In this document: piece by piece, positions 23,299 through 30,504 of the stretch | Position numbering within the stretch: position 1 is the stretch's first letter | Layout of the letters: each line of letters starts with the position of its first letter | DNA from: CAISGS01 sp044376615 | GTDB taxonomy: Bacteria > Pseudomonadota > Alphaproteobacteria > Caulobacterales > Caulobacteraceae | Assembly (NCBI GenBank): GCA_044376615.1 | Contig: JBILKO010000016.1 | Span: 1 to 33,528, forward strand | Direction of reading: 5' to 3' | Length of the DNA stretch: 33,528 nt | Notes under the pieces: model-generated | Seen by the model: the letters and a program-made list of their open reading frames with translations, nothing else | Told to the model about the DNA's origin: nothing | Database searches by the model: none | Made by a program: the position numbers and the translations under genes

Positions 23299-24030
23299 AT
23301 GGCCCTAGATGAAGCCAGAAAAGACCCGGTGACCCAAGGCGAAGATCTTCGCCAGGCGAGCCCGCAGGCCATATTGGCCAGTGCGATTGAACGCTTTGGC
23401 GACCGGTTGGCGCTTGTGTCCTCGTTTGGCGCCGAGTCGGCTGTGCTTTTGCATATGGTGTCCGAGATCAAGCCAGACCTGCCGGTCCTATTTCTTGATA
23501 CGGGCATGTTGTTTGGCCAGACCCTGGACTACCGGCAAAGGCTGGTCCAACAGCTGGGCCTGACGAATGTGCGTGATCTCAGGCCGCAATTTCAGGACTT
23601 GGCGACAACCGATCCCAAGGCTGATCTTTGGAAGACCAATACCAACGCCTGCTGCCATATCCGAAAGGTCCTACCGCTTGACCGCGCATTGGAGGGCTAT
23701 GACGCCTGGATAACTGGCCGCAAGCGCTTTCATGGCGGTGATCGTTTGCGCTTAGCGGTTGTCGAAGAAGCCGAAGGCAAGACCAAGTTCAATCCGCTCG
23801 CCAATTGGGGCAAGGACGAGCTGGATGCCTATGCCGCGGCCCATAGCTTGCCGCCGCATCCGCTGGTCGAATTTGGCTATCCGTCCGTCGGGTGCTGGCC
23901 TTGTACCCAGCCGACCGACGATGATGAAGACGTCCGCGCTGGTCGTTGGGCTGGGTCAGACAAGACTGAATGCGGCATACACGTCACCCGGTCTGACGGG
24001 CCATCGGGAGATGTTGGCGCCGATATCTAG
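23299..24030 (+). CDS. cysH: Assimilatory adenylyl-sulfate reductase (APS/PAPS reductase)
   Basis: Reduces (phospho)adenylyl sulfate to sulfite with thioredoxin. The 243-residue protein has LVSSFGAESAVLLHM near 39-53 (PP-loop), FLDTGMLFGQTLDYR, and WITGRKRFHGGDR. The Cys pairs NACCHIRK (118-119) and GCWPCTQPT (199, 202) are those of the [4Fe-4S]-containing APS-reducing type, and the catalytic Cys is in TECGIH (225). Thus APS rather than PAPS is the probable substrate. ATG 23299 is taken as start; TTG at 23290 is only 2 nt from AGGAAGG and so less suitable. Last gene of the operon, ended by a perfect palindromic stem at 24037-24058. Confidence 0.92.
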   Translation: MALDEARKDPVTQGEDLRQASPQAILASAIERFGDRLALVSSFGAESAVLLHMVSEIKPDLPVLFLDTGMLFGQTLDYRQRLVQQLGLTNVRDLRPQFQDLATTDPKADLWKTNTNACCHIRKVLPLDRALEGYDAWITGRKRFHGGDRLRLAVVEEAEGKTKFNPLANWGKDELDAYAAAHSLPPHPLVEFGYPSVGCWPCTQPTDDDEDVRAGRWAGSDKTECGIHVTRSDGPSGDVGADI

Positions 24031-24036
24031 ACCTTT

Positions 24037-24058
24037 AGCGGCTTTAGCTAAAGCCGCT
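24037..24058. terminator. Perfect 22-bp palindromic terminator after cysH
   Basis: An uninterrupted palindrome with 11-bp arms (AGCGGCTTTAG and CTAAAGCCGCT), 6 bp after the cysH stop. On the minus strand it contains the TAG of the ligase remnant, so it would have served as a shared terminator for two convergent genes. GC-rich stem ends flank an A/T-rich centre; the T-run is short (CGTTTTAAC on the plus strand). Confidence 0.75.
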
Positions 24059-24181
24059 CGCGTTTTAACTTAATGCCAGCGGCTTCGCGGTCCCAGGTAT
24101 CGGGCGTAATGCCGTCCTTGCGTAGCTCTGCCTTCATCACCTTGGCGGTTGGGGTCTTGGGCAGTTCATTGAGAATGCGGA
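24048..24181 (-). pseudogene. 3' remnant of an acyl-CoA ligase gene
   Basis: Encodes only the last 43 residues of an AMP-forming acyl-CoA ligase (RILNELPKTPTAKVMK ... LKRERL, stop TAG at 24050-24048). They match the C-terminus of the intact ligase at 25468-27096 in 41 of 43 positions. At DNA level 24058-24180 differs from 25478-25600 at about 12 of 123 sites, nearly all at third codon positions. Homology stops abruptly near 24181, where the Fic control region begins, and no start or upstream ligase sequence exists. It includes the catalytic Lys of the C-terminal domain but cannot be functional. It appears to be what is left of a ligase gene displaced by the Fic cassette. Confidence 0.85.
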
Positions 24182-24194
24182 CGTTGATGCGTCT

Positions 24195-24219
24195 ATTCTC
24201 CGCAAAGGGTGCGGTGAAA
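24195..24219. promoter_or_regulatory. Upstream operator dyad of the Fic gene
   Basis: ATTCTCCGCA and TGCGGTGAAA face each other across 5 bp (AAGGG). The geometry is the same as in the second dyad at 24249-24273. It ends 3 bp before the proposed -35. The left arm also forms a perfect 12-bp inverted repeat with the lone half-site at 24228-24239. Confidence 0.6.
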
Positions 24220-24222
24220 ATC

Positions 24223-24251
24223 TTGTGTTTGCGGAGAATGGCAGGCATAAT
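24223..24251 (+). promoter_or_regulatory. Promoter of the Fic gene
   Basis: TTGTGT (24223-24228) and CATAAT (24246-24251) are separated by exactly 17 bp. Transcription would start near 24258, giving a leader of only about 16 nt that begins at the ribosome binding site. A copy of the half-site TGCGGAGAAT lies in the spacer at 24230-24239. Confidence 0.55.
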
Positions 24252-24273
24252 ATCCGCAGGAGGTGCGGAGATT
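24249..24273. promoter_or_regulatory. Downstream operator dyad covering -10, RBS and start of the Fic gene
   Basis: AATATCCGCA and TGCGGAGATT face each other across 5 bp. The extended arms (24244-24258 and 24264-24278) match in 14 of 15 positions. The 5-bp spacer is GGAGG, the ribosome binding site, and ATG 24274 lies in the right extended arm. A protein bound here would block both transcription and, as an RNA stem, the same sequence could hide the start codon. Confidence 0.65.
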
Positions 24274-25416
24274 ATGCCATACGTACACGAGCTTGAAGAA
24301 TGGCCGAAATTTTGCTGGCAAGACCAAGCCCTTGCGGCAAGCCTTGCGCATGTGCGCCATAGGCAAGGCCGCTTGATTGGCCGGATGGAAGCTCTTGGAT
24401 TTAAACTTCGCGCTGAAGCCGTTCTCGACACGCTTACCGAGGACGTCGTCAAATCAAGTGATATTGAAGGCGAGCAGCTCGATAAGGATCAAGTGCGGTC
24501 ATCTATCGCGCGCCGCCTTGGTATGGATGTCGCAGGGCTTATTCCAGCCGAACGCAACGTCGAAGGCGTGGTTGAAATGATGCTCGACGCCACACAGAAT
24601 TATAGTCAATCCCTTACCCAAGAGCGCTTGTTTGGCTGGCATGCGTCTTTATTCCCTACTGGCCGCAGCGGAATGACCAAAATCACCGTAGGCTATTGGC
24701 GCAGCGCGACAACTGGGCCAATGCAAGTTGTCTCTGGCGCAATCGGTAGTGAAAAAGTTCACTTCGAAGCCCCATCCGCAGATCGTCTTTCAAACGAAAT
24801 GACGCAGTTTTTGGCATGGCTTCAAAGCGAGAAAGATATTGATCCCGTCATCGCTGCTGGCATCGCCCATCTCTGGTTTGTGACCATCCACCCATTCGAA
24901 GATGGCAATGGACGAATTGCCCGCGCGATTGCCGACCTTGCTCTTGCCCGCTCAGAAAATAGTGCTCAACGATTCTATAGCATGTCCTCGCAGATCAGGG
25001 TTGAGCGCAATCGCTATTACGACATGCTTGAGCAAACACAAAAAGGTAGCCTTGACATTACACCATGGCTGCAATGGTTTCTGGATTGTCTGGACCGTGC
25101 TTTTGATAAGGCCGATGAGACATTAATTTCTGTAATGGCAAAAGCGCATTTCTGGGATGCGATTAAAGGCAAGCCGCTCAATACGCGCCAGCAGCTCGTG
25201 ATCAATCGGCTGCTTGATGGGTTTGATGGTAGGCTGACCTCAAGCAAATGGGCGAAGCTTGCTAAATGCTCGCAAGACACAGCAGCACGCGATATTGAAG
25301 ACCTTGTTCGCAAGGGGATGTTGCAACGAAGCGTCGCAGGTGGCCGCAGCACAAGCTATGACATTGTTGCGCCAGCTGAGGCGCTATCTTTCAATACATC
25401 AACGGGTTTGACATGA
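24274..25416 (+). CDS. Fic family AMP-transferase with C-terminal winged helix
   Basis: A 380-residue Fic-domain protein of the DUF4172 type: N-terminal WPKFCWQDQALAASLAHVRHRQGRLIGRM, then the self-inhibiting motif SSDIEGE (Ser 61, Glu 65, Gly 66). The catalytic loop is HPFEDGNGRIAR (His 206 to Arg 217), complete for AMP transfer from ATP to a target hydroxyl. Residues about 300-365 look like a winged helix (TSSKWAKLAKCSQDTAARDIEDLVRKGML-RS---GRSTSY), suggesting DNA binding. The start at ATG 24274 follows GGAGG at 24259-24263. GC is lower than in neighbours (29/60 in 24961-25020 against 35/60 in 23641-23700). No separate antitoxin is present, consistent with the built-in inhibitory helix. The cellular target is unknown. 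Confidence 0.93.
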   Translation: MPYVHELEEWPKFCWQDQALAASLAHVRHRQGRLIGRMEALGFKLRAEAVLDTLTEDVVKSSDIEGEQLDKDQVRSSIARRLGMDVAGLIPAERNVEGVVEMMLDATQNYSQSLTQERLFGWHASLFPTGRSGMTKITVGYWRSATTGPMQVVSGAIGSEKVHFEAPSADRLSNEMTQFLAWLQSEKDIDPVIAAGIAHLWFVTIHPFEDGNGRIARAIADLALARSENSAQRFYSMSSQIRVERNRYYDMLEQTQKGSLDITPWLQWFLDCLDRAFDKADETLISVMAKAHFWDAIKGKPLNTRQQLVINRLLDGFDGRLTSSKWAKLAKCSQDTAARDIEDLVRKGMLQRSVAGGRSTSYDIVAPAEALSFNTSTGLT

Positions 25417-25434
25417 CCCCCTGAAACTTAGCCA

Positions 25435-25478
25435 AAAAGCTCTAGAGTCCGCTCCAAGGGGCCGTCCCTAGAGCTTTT
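25435..25478. terminator. Bidirectional terminator between the Fic and ligase genes
   Basis: Perfect 11-bp arms AAAAGCTCTAG and CTAGAGCTTTT around a 22-nt GC-rich loop. The A-run and T-run flanks give a U-rich tail on both strands. It lies 18 bp after the Fic stop and includes the TAG stop of the ligase (25470-25468). Confidence 0.8.
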
Positions 25479-27096
25479 CGCGCTTTAACTTAATGCCAGC
25501 CGCCTCGCGGTCCCAGGTATCGGGCGTGATGCCGTCCTTGCGCAGCTCGGCCTTCATAACTTTTGCGGTTGGCGTCTTGGGCAGTTCGTCGAGAATGCGG
25601 ATATAGCGCGGCACCATGAAATAGGGCAGGCGGGTCTCTAAAAAGCCCATTAGGGCAGCCCGATCAATGCTTCGCCCAGGCACAGGCGCAATCACGGCCA
25701 TAACCTCGTCTTCGGAATATTCGCTTGGCACACCTATGACGGCGGCTTCGCGCACATCGGGATGCGCGACAATATCGTTCTCGACCTCGAAGGAAGAGAT
25801 GTTTTCGCCGCGGCGGCGGATGGCGTCCTTCACCCGGTCGACAAAGTAGTAATAACCGTCCGCGTCGCGCCGGAAGGCATCGCCCGTATGGAACCAGCCA
25901 TTGCGCCAGGCCTTGGCCGTCGCCTCTGGGTTTTTGTGATAGCCGCTATTCATGGCAAAGGGCCGGTCAGTGCGCACGAGCATTTCGCCAACCGCGCCAA
26001 TGGCAACCTCGCAGTCATTTTCGTCAACCAGACGCACATCCACACCCGGGCGGATGGTGCCGCAGGTGCCGGGCTTTGCGGGGTTGGGCTCCGATACGAT
26101 GGGCGAGGAGATCTCGGTCATGTTGAAAATCGTATAGATATTAATGCCAAACCGCTCATGGAACGGGCCCGAAACCTCGGTCAAGGGCACCATCAGCGCG
26201 GTGCGAACCTTGTGGTCGCGGTCGGCGGCGCTGGGCGGGTTCTTGATCAGGAAGGTGGCCATCACGCCCAAAAGGAAAATCGAGGTGCATTCCGTCTTGC
26301 GCACAAAATCCCAAAACGTATCGGTCGAGAAATTCTCCATCAGGGCGATCGACCCGCCCCGTGCCAACATCACAAAGGGCAGGCCCAGCCCGCCAATGTG
26401 AAAGATCGGCATGTTGACCAGGAACCGGTCCTCGCCGGTGATAAACGGCCAGCTGTCTGGTCCTGCATTGGTATAGAGGTGCAGATAGGACGACAAAACG
26501 CCCTTGGACGGCCCGGTCGTGCCGGAAGTGTAAATGACCGATTGTGTATCCCAGGGCTCGATTGGCCGGGCCAGGGGCGCAAGGTCGGCCTCGCCGCCGG
26601 TCAGGCTTTCAAACGCGCTAGTGCTAAAGCGGTTGGGGGCTTCGCCTTCCCCCAACACGACCACATGGCGAACCTCAGCCGCATCAATATCGCTTAGCCG
26701 GTCCAATAGGCCTACATGGGCGACCAAAAGGCGAGCATCAGAGTTTTTGAGCACATGCTCCAAGATCGCGCCGCGATAGGCCGTATTGAACGGCACAAAA
26801 ACCGCGCCCAGAAAATTGATGGCATAAAAGGTCAAAAGCGCCTGGCGGCAATTGGGCAGCCAGACCGCGACATGGTCGCCCTGTTTGACCCCAAGCTTTT
26901 GCAGGCCAACGGCGACCGAAATGGTCTGGGCTCTGAGCTGGCTATAGGTCCAGTGACTACCGTCTTCGAATACCGCATAGACCTGGTCACCGCGGTCACG
27001 CGCCATCTTGTCGATCAGGTCGCGCAGGACGCAGATCTCGCGGTCAGGGACGCGGTGATCAATGTGTTTTGCTGTCGAACTTGGATTTGAACTCAT
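25468..27096 (-). CDS. AMP-forming acyl-CoA synthetase/ligase (CaiC-like)
   Basis: Activates a carboxylic acid to its CoA thioester through an acyl-adenylate. The 542-residue protein has YTSGTTGPSKGV (189-200), the FNMTEISSP A5-like motif, GWFHTGDAFRRDADGYYYFVDRVKDAIRRRGENISSFEVE (hinge and A8) and the catalytic Lys 512 in LPKTPTAKVMK. The substrate is not evident; neighbours (Fe-ADH, hydrolase, TetR, TonB receptor) suggest an imported organic acid. ATG 27096 is chosen; TTG at 27111 would add five residues. Its last about 125 bp are duplicated at 24058-24181, beyond the Fic gene. An operator-like dyad lies 21 bp upstream of the start. Confidence 0.92.
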   Translation of the reverse strand: MSSNPSSTAKHIDHRVPDREICVLRDLIDKMARDRGDQVYAVFEDGSHWTYSQLRAQTISVAVGLQKLGVKQGDHVAVWLPNCRQALLTFYAINFLGAVFVPFNTAYRGAILEHVLKNSDARLLVAHVGLLDRLSDIDAAEVRHVVVLGEGEAPNRFSTSAFESLTGGEADLAPLARPIEPWDTQSVIYTSGTTGPSKGVLSSYLHLYTNAGPDSWPFITGEDRFLVNMPIFHIGGLGLPFVMLARGGSIALMENFSTDTFWDFVRKTECTSIFLLGVMATFLIKNPPSAADRDHKVRTALMVPLTEVSGPFHERFGINIYTIFNMTEISSPIVSEPNPAKPGTCGTIRPGVDVRLVDENDCEVAIGAVGEMLVRTDRPFAMNSGYHKNPEATAKAWRNGWFHTGDAFRRDADGYYYFVDRVKDAIRRRGENISSFEVENDIVAHPDVREAAVIGVPSEYSEDEVMAVIAPVPGRSIDRAALMGFLETRLPYFMVPRYIRILDELPKTPTAKVMKAELRKDGITPDTWDREAAGIKLKREKL

Positions 27097-27116
27097 GGCC
27101 GCGCCCCGCAATAGTC

Positions 27117-27140
27117 ACCGGGTAGAAAAATCTACTCGGT
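27117..27140. promoter_or_regulatory. Operator-like dyad ACCGGGTAGA-AAAA-TCTACTCGGT
   Basis: Ten-bp arms matching in 9 of 10 positions around a 4-bp A-tract, centred about 32 bp upstream of the ligase ATG. Symmetry and length are typical of TetR-family operators, and a TetR gene ends 65 bp upstream on the same strand. Confidence 0.55.
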
Positions 27141-27166
27141 CCATACCAAGCTAATGGCTCTCTTAG

Positions 27167-27195
27167 CCGGCGGCAATGGCGCGCCTAGCCGCCGG
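27167..27195 (-). terminator. Hairpin after the TetR gene
   Basis: Perfect 7-bp arms CCGGCGG and CCGCCGG around a 15-nt spacer containing GGCGCGCC. It begins 9 bp after the TetR stop on the minus strand. No U-tract follows, so termination would be partial; it may separate the ligase transcript from the genes upstream. Confidence 0.45.
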
Positions 27196-27204
27196 ACCAG
27201 AATC

Positions 27205-27840
27205 TTAGGTTGATTTTGAAGGTCTGAGCGCGATCTTCATGACCATGTTTATGGCGTCCATTACAACCTCGGTTGCCGACCAACGACCGCCCTCGTGATA
27301 CCAGTTTGCGATCCAGCTTAGGAGGCCACTGATCCAGATGGCTGCGCGGGAGGCGTCCTCAAATTCGAACTCGCCAGCCGCCTTGCCCCTTTGCAAAAGC
27401 GCGCTGAGCTTTTGGTCAAATTCGTGGCGCAAAAGCCGAATGCGCCGCGCCTCGTCCGGCTCAAGGCTCATTTCTTCGCGCTGATAGACGCTGATATAGC
27501 GCTGGTTTTCGATAATGATCCGAGCGACCCGCTCGACGACCATTTTCAGCTGTTCGGTGGCCGTGCCATCAATATGCAAGGCATCTTCGAGCGCGGTCAG
27601 GGATAACTGAATGCCGGTCTGGCAGATCTCGAACAGCAGTTCGCTCTTGTTGCGGTAGTACGAATAGATGAAGGGCTTGGTGACCTGAAGCTGTTCGGCC
27701 ACGGCATCCAGCGTCGTGGCCTCATAGCCATTCTTAAAGAACAGGTGGCTGGCCTCTTCGACAATGCGCCGCCGCTTATAGGCCGCAATCTCGTTCTTGA
27801 GCGGCGCTGACTGGCGTTTGGCCGCTTTGGCTTCAATCAT
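27205..27840 (-). CDS. TetR/AcrR family transcriptional regulator
   Basis: A 211-residue regulator. The N-terminal HTH is KRRRIVEEASHLFFKNGYEATTLDAVAEQLQVTKPFIYSYYRNKSELLFEI (about 22-72). The C-terminal ligand-binding half resembles the KstR2/FadR-like group in its helices (NQRYISVYQREEMSLEPDEARRIRLLRHEFD), which often senses acyl-CoAs; that fits the acyl-CoA ligase next to it (inference). ATG 27840 is chosen because the HTH starts close after it; the frame opens up to 27903 without homology. A CACCC-N5-GGGTG dyad lies upstream at 27871-27885 and another candidate operator is at 27117-27140. Confidence 0.9.
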   Translation of the reverse strand: MIEAKAAKRQSAPLKNEIAAYKRRRIVEEASHLFFKNGYEATTLDAVAEQLQVTKPFIYSYYRNKSELLFEICQTGIQLSLTALEDALHIDGTATEQLKMVVERVARIIIENQRYISVYQREEMSLEPDEARRIRLLRHEFDQKLSALLQRGKAAGEFEFEDASRAAIWISGLLSWIANWYHEGGRWSATEVVMDAINMVMKIALRPSKST

Positions 27841-27870
27841 GAGTCCGTATTCCGAATGGCCAAGATGAGA

Positions 27871-27885
27871 CACCCGATTAGGGTG
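27871..27885. promoter_or_regulatory. Short dyad CACCC-GATTA-GGGTG upstream of TetR gene
   Basis: A perfect inverted repeat with 5-bp arms in the 78-bp gap between the Fe-ADH stop and the TetR start. It could be an autoregulatory site or a weak stem after Fe-ADH. It does not share sequence with the dyad upstream of the ligase. Confidence 0.3.
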
Positions 27886-27918
27886 CCTCATGCCTTTCAT
27901 CAAGCGGCGAAATAAGGA

Positions 27919-29094
27919 CTAGCCAACGGCCGTGCGCAGGATTTCCATGACATCTTCGGCCTTGGCGATCGGGCGCGGATTGGTGCGGCCCCAAAAATCT
28001 TCGAGCGTATATTCTGCGATCAGGGGGAACTGCTCCTCCGATACCCCAACGGCCTTGAGGCTGCGCGGCATGCCAAGGCCGCCGATCAGCTTATCCAGCA
28101 GGTCCGAGGCGGACCGGTTTGGGTCACCTAGGCAGGCACTGATGCGCTTTTGGCGATGGGCATTCACCGGCGCATTAAAGGCCTGAACAAAGGGCGACAT
28201 GACGCAAGACGTATAGCCGTGAGGCACATCGCAGGTGCCGCCCAGCACGTGACCAATGGCATGGCTGGCACCCATAGGAACGCCGCCGAGGATGGGCAGC
28301 ATGGATTGCCAGGCACCGATCTGGCACTTGAGGCGGGCCTCGAGATCGCCCGGATTGGCCTTGACCTTGGGCAGGCCATCGGCGAGCAGGCGAAGGGCAC
28401 TATCGGCAATTCCGTCGCAATAGTCATTGGATTGCAGCGAGCCTAGGGTTTCAACCGCATGGTCAACCGAGCGCACGCCGGTCGATAGCCACAGCCATTC
28501 GGGCGTATGAACGGTGATGGCGGGGTCCAGAATGACGGCGATCGGCACCATCATGCGCTGTTCAAAGCCTTGTTTCAGCTTGATGCGCTCATCCGTTGCG
28601 CCGGACAGGGGATTGAATTCACCGCCGGACAGGGTTGTCGGCACGCAGATGGCGCGGATATCGGGGCCTTCAAACACAGGCTGAACGACCGTGCCATTAT
28701 CCTCGACATAAGTGCGGAAGCCATCAAAGCCCTCGATCGTCGTGATATTGTGCTTCAAACAGATCAGAATGATCTTGCCCGCATCGGTGACCGAGCCGCC
28801 TCCGACCGTGACCACCAGATCGGCCTTGGCGGCGCGGGCGCGGTCTGCCGCGACCAGGACGTCACTGCGCGGGGCATTCGGCCGGATGCCAGTATGGGTC
28901 GCGGCATGGCGACTGCCCAGGGACTCTTCGATCTTTCGGATCTCGTCGGTCTTTTCGTTCAGCGTGCTGCCCGCCAAGATAAAGACGCGCTGGGCGTTTA
29001 GGCGTTCAGCCTCGGCAGCTATCGCCTCTGCGGCCGGGACACCGAGATGGACCCGATCGGTGGCTGTTAAGACGACTTGTGATGCCGCAACCAT
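27919..29094 (-). CDS. Iron-containing alcohol dehydrogenase / maleylacetate reductase-like enzyme
   Basis: A 391-residue group III dehydrogenase. NAD(P)-binding VVTVGGGSVTDAGK is near 94-107. The metal-site helix region has GVRSVDHAVE (His 212), GASHAIGHVLGG (His 278 and 282) and DVPHGYTSC (His 292). The Asp that binds iron in classical Fe-ADHs (GxDALxH) is Arg 208 here. Loss of that Asp is also seen in maleylacetate reductases, which work without metal, so that branch, or a relative acting on another oxo acid, is favoured. ATG 29094 has CAGGA 5 nt upstream. It follows the secreted hydrolase gene by 81 bp and precedes the TetR gene on the same strand. Confidence 0.88.
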   Translation of the reverse strand: MVAASQVVLTATDRVHLGVPAAEAIAAEAERLNAQRVFILAGSTLNEKTDEIRKIEESLGSRHAATHTGIRPNAPRSDVLVAADRARAAKADLVVTVGGGSVTDAGKIILICLKHNITTIEGFDGFRTYVEDNGTVVQPVFEGPDIRAICVPTTLSGGEFNPLSGATDERIKLKQGFEQRMMVPIAVILDPAITVHTPEWLWLSTGVRSVDHAVETLGSLQSNDYCDGIADSALRLLADGLPKVKANPGDLEARLKCQIGAWQSMLPILGGVPMGASHAIGHVLGGTCDVPHGYTSCVMSPFVQAFNAPVNAHRQKRISACLGDPNRSASDLLDKLIGGLGMPRSLKAVGVSEEQFPLIAEYTLEDFWGRTNPRPIAKAEDVMEILRTAVG

Positions 29095-29175
29095 GTTTCC
29101 TGATCCCTTTTTGATGAGCCGCTTTGCTGCTCTTTTTTATGAACTTACCGGACAGTAGCAAAAACCATGTCTCGG

Positions 29176-30504
29176 TCAATCAGGCTTGGCATGGCGTAGC
29201 TCTAGGCCGCGCATATGGCGACGCTGAAAGCCTTTCCAGACCGTGGATCCGCCCGTTGCGGTGCTATAGGCGTCATAGGACGTGGTCTTGTCATAGGGCC
29301 AGACCCCGTCATCGGAGACCACGGTGGGCACATCAAGATAGGTATCCATCTCTGCGACGCCCTTGACCTTAAGGTCCAAGAAGGCGGTGATGAAGTGCAG
29401 ATTGATCGCATTGACCCGGTCGGTGCGCCAAATCGGATCGTCGAACCAGTCCTTGTCCCACAGCCTTACCTGCATTTCGGGCGGGGCGGGGTTTAGGCCC
29501 ATGGCATGGCCCGCCTCGCGGAAGGTCAGCAGATAGCGGTCCGAGTGAATGGCCTGGTTAAAGACGGTCAGGGCACCGGTTTTGTAATCGACCGTCGGGT
29601 CGCGGTCGCCTGAGATCAAGAGTAGGGGCGCGGTTATGTCGGCCAGGCCCTCGCTATTCCAGGCAGCGAGTGCACCGCCGCCGGCGGGCGCAATCGCTAC
29701 AACGGCCTTTAGGCCCTGGACCTTGATGTCACCTGCTTTTGCTGCGCCCTTGGCATAGGGCAAGAGCGCGCCGCCAGGTATAAAGCCCATGGCCGGACCC
29801 TTTGGATCCAATGACGCCCCGCCAGAGGTCAGGACGCCATAGCCGCCCATGGAATAGCCGATCAGGGCCACACGGTTTGGATCGATTTGGGTCCCCAGGC
29901 TTGCTTGAAGGTTACGAGTGGTGAAGCCGATATCGATCGGACGGCGTAAGGTCGGAATCGCGCGGGTTACTGCGTCGCTTCGGTCTGGGTCTGGATCTTC
30001 GTGATGGATTGCCGCAACCACATAGCCTTTTGAGGCCAGGTTTTCAGTCAGCCAGGTCATGGCGGCGGGATGGTTGCTATAGCCGTGAGACACAACGACT
30101 AGCGGGTAGCCGCCGCCGTTGGCCGGGGCGTCGCGAACGGCAAGGCCAGGCACGCTAAAGGCAGACGGGGGCAGGGGCGGCTCGCCCCGAAACTCTGCGC
30201 GATAGGTCTCTAGCTTGGCATCCACCGCTGGGTTTGCCGGATACCAGATATCGACCACTAGCGTGCGGTCCTTAAGGGTGGGTTTGCCCGTCTTGGGATT
30301 GATATCGGTAATGTCGGCTTGTTTGGGCTGGACCAGGGTTAGGGTCCGGACTCCGACCTGATGGGGGCCGAGCGGCGCTAATTGCGGCGCATCTATGCCA
30401 TGCCTGCTCGGCACAGTCTGACCATGGGCCTGAGGGCTGATGGCTGCGATCGAGATCGAAAAGGCTGCTATCAAAAACGCTGCGGCGATTTGCGTCGGGT
30501 TCAT
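29176..30504 (-). CDS. Secreted alpha/beta hydrolase
   Basis: A 442-residue hydrolase with a Sec signal peptide (MNPTQIAAAFLIAAFSISIAA, probable cleavage near residues 27-29), so it acts in the periplasm or outside. The fold's markers are PLVVVSHGYSNHP (oxyanion region, about 134-146), nucleophile elbow IGYSMGGYG (Ser 218), acid near SGDRDPTVDY (Asp 302 or 306) and EAGHAMGL (His 333). It resembles the dienelactone hydrolase / PAF-acetylhydrolase-like group, so an ester or lactone is the likely substrate (inference). ATG 30504 follows AGGACCCC; the frame extends to 30567 but that would spoil the signal peptide. It is divergent from the TonB-dependent receptor, suggesting hydrolysis coupled to uptake. 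Confidence 0.88.
   Translation of the reverse strand: MNPTQIAAAFLIAAFSISIAAISPQAHGQTVPSRHGIDAPQLAPLGPHQVGVRTLTLVQPKQADITDINPKTGKPTLKDRTLVVDIWYPANPAVDAKLETYRAEFRGEPPLPPSAFSVPGLAVRDAPANGGGYPLVVVSHGYSNHPAAMTWLTENLASKGYVVAAIHHEDPDPDRSDAVTRAIPTLRRPIDIGFTTRNLQASLGTQIDPNRVALIGYSMGGYGVLTSGGASLDPKGPAMGFIPGGALLPYAKGAAKAGDIKVQGLKAVVAIAPAGGGALAAWNSEGLADITAPLLLISGDRDPTVDYKTGALTVFNQAIHSDRYLLTFREAGHAMGLNPAPPEMQVRLWDKDWFDDPIWRTDRVNAINLHFITAFLDLKVKGVAEMDTYLDVPTVVSDDGVWPYDKTTSYDAYSTATGGSTVWKGFQRRHMRGLELRHAKPD

Noticed and set aside
24182..24452. Upstream extension of the ligase remnant frame, antisense to the Fic control region and the Fic 5' end
   Set aside because: Only the last 43 codons resemble a ligase; the rest is antisense to the Fic gene and its operators and has no family resemblance.
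24037..25478. Integrase-driven genomic island or insertion sequence around the Fic gene
   Set aside because: No integrase, transposase, tRNA target or short target-site duplication is visible; the flanking repeat is a coding-sequence duplication explained by homologous exchange.
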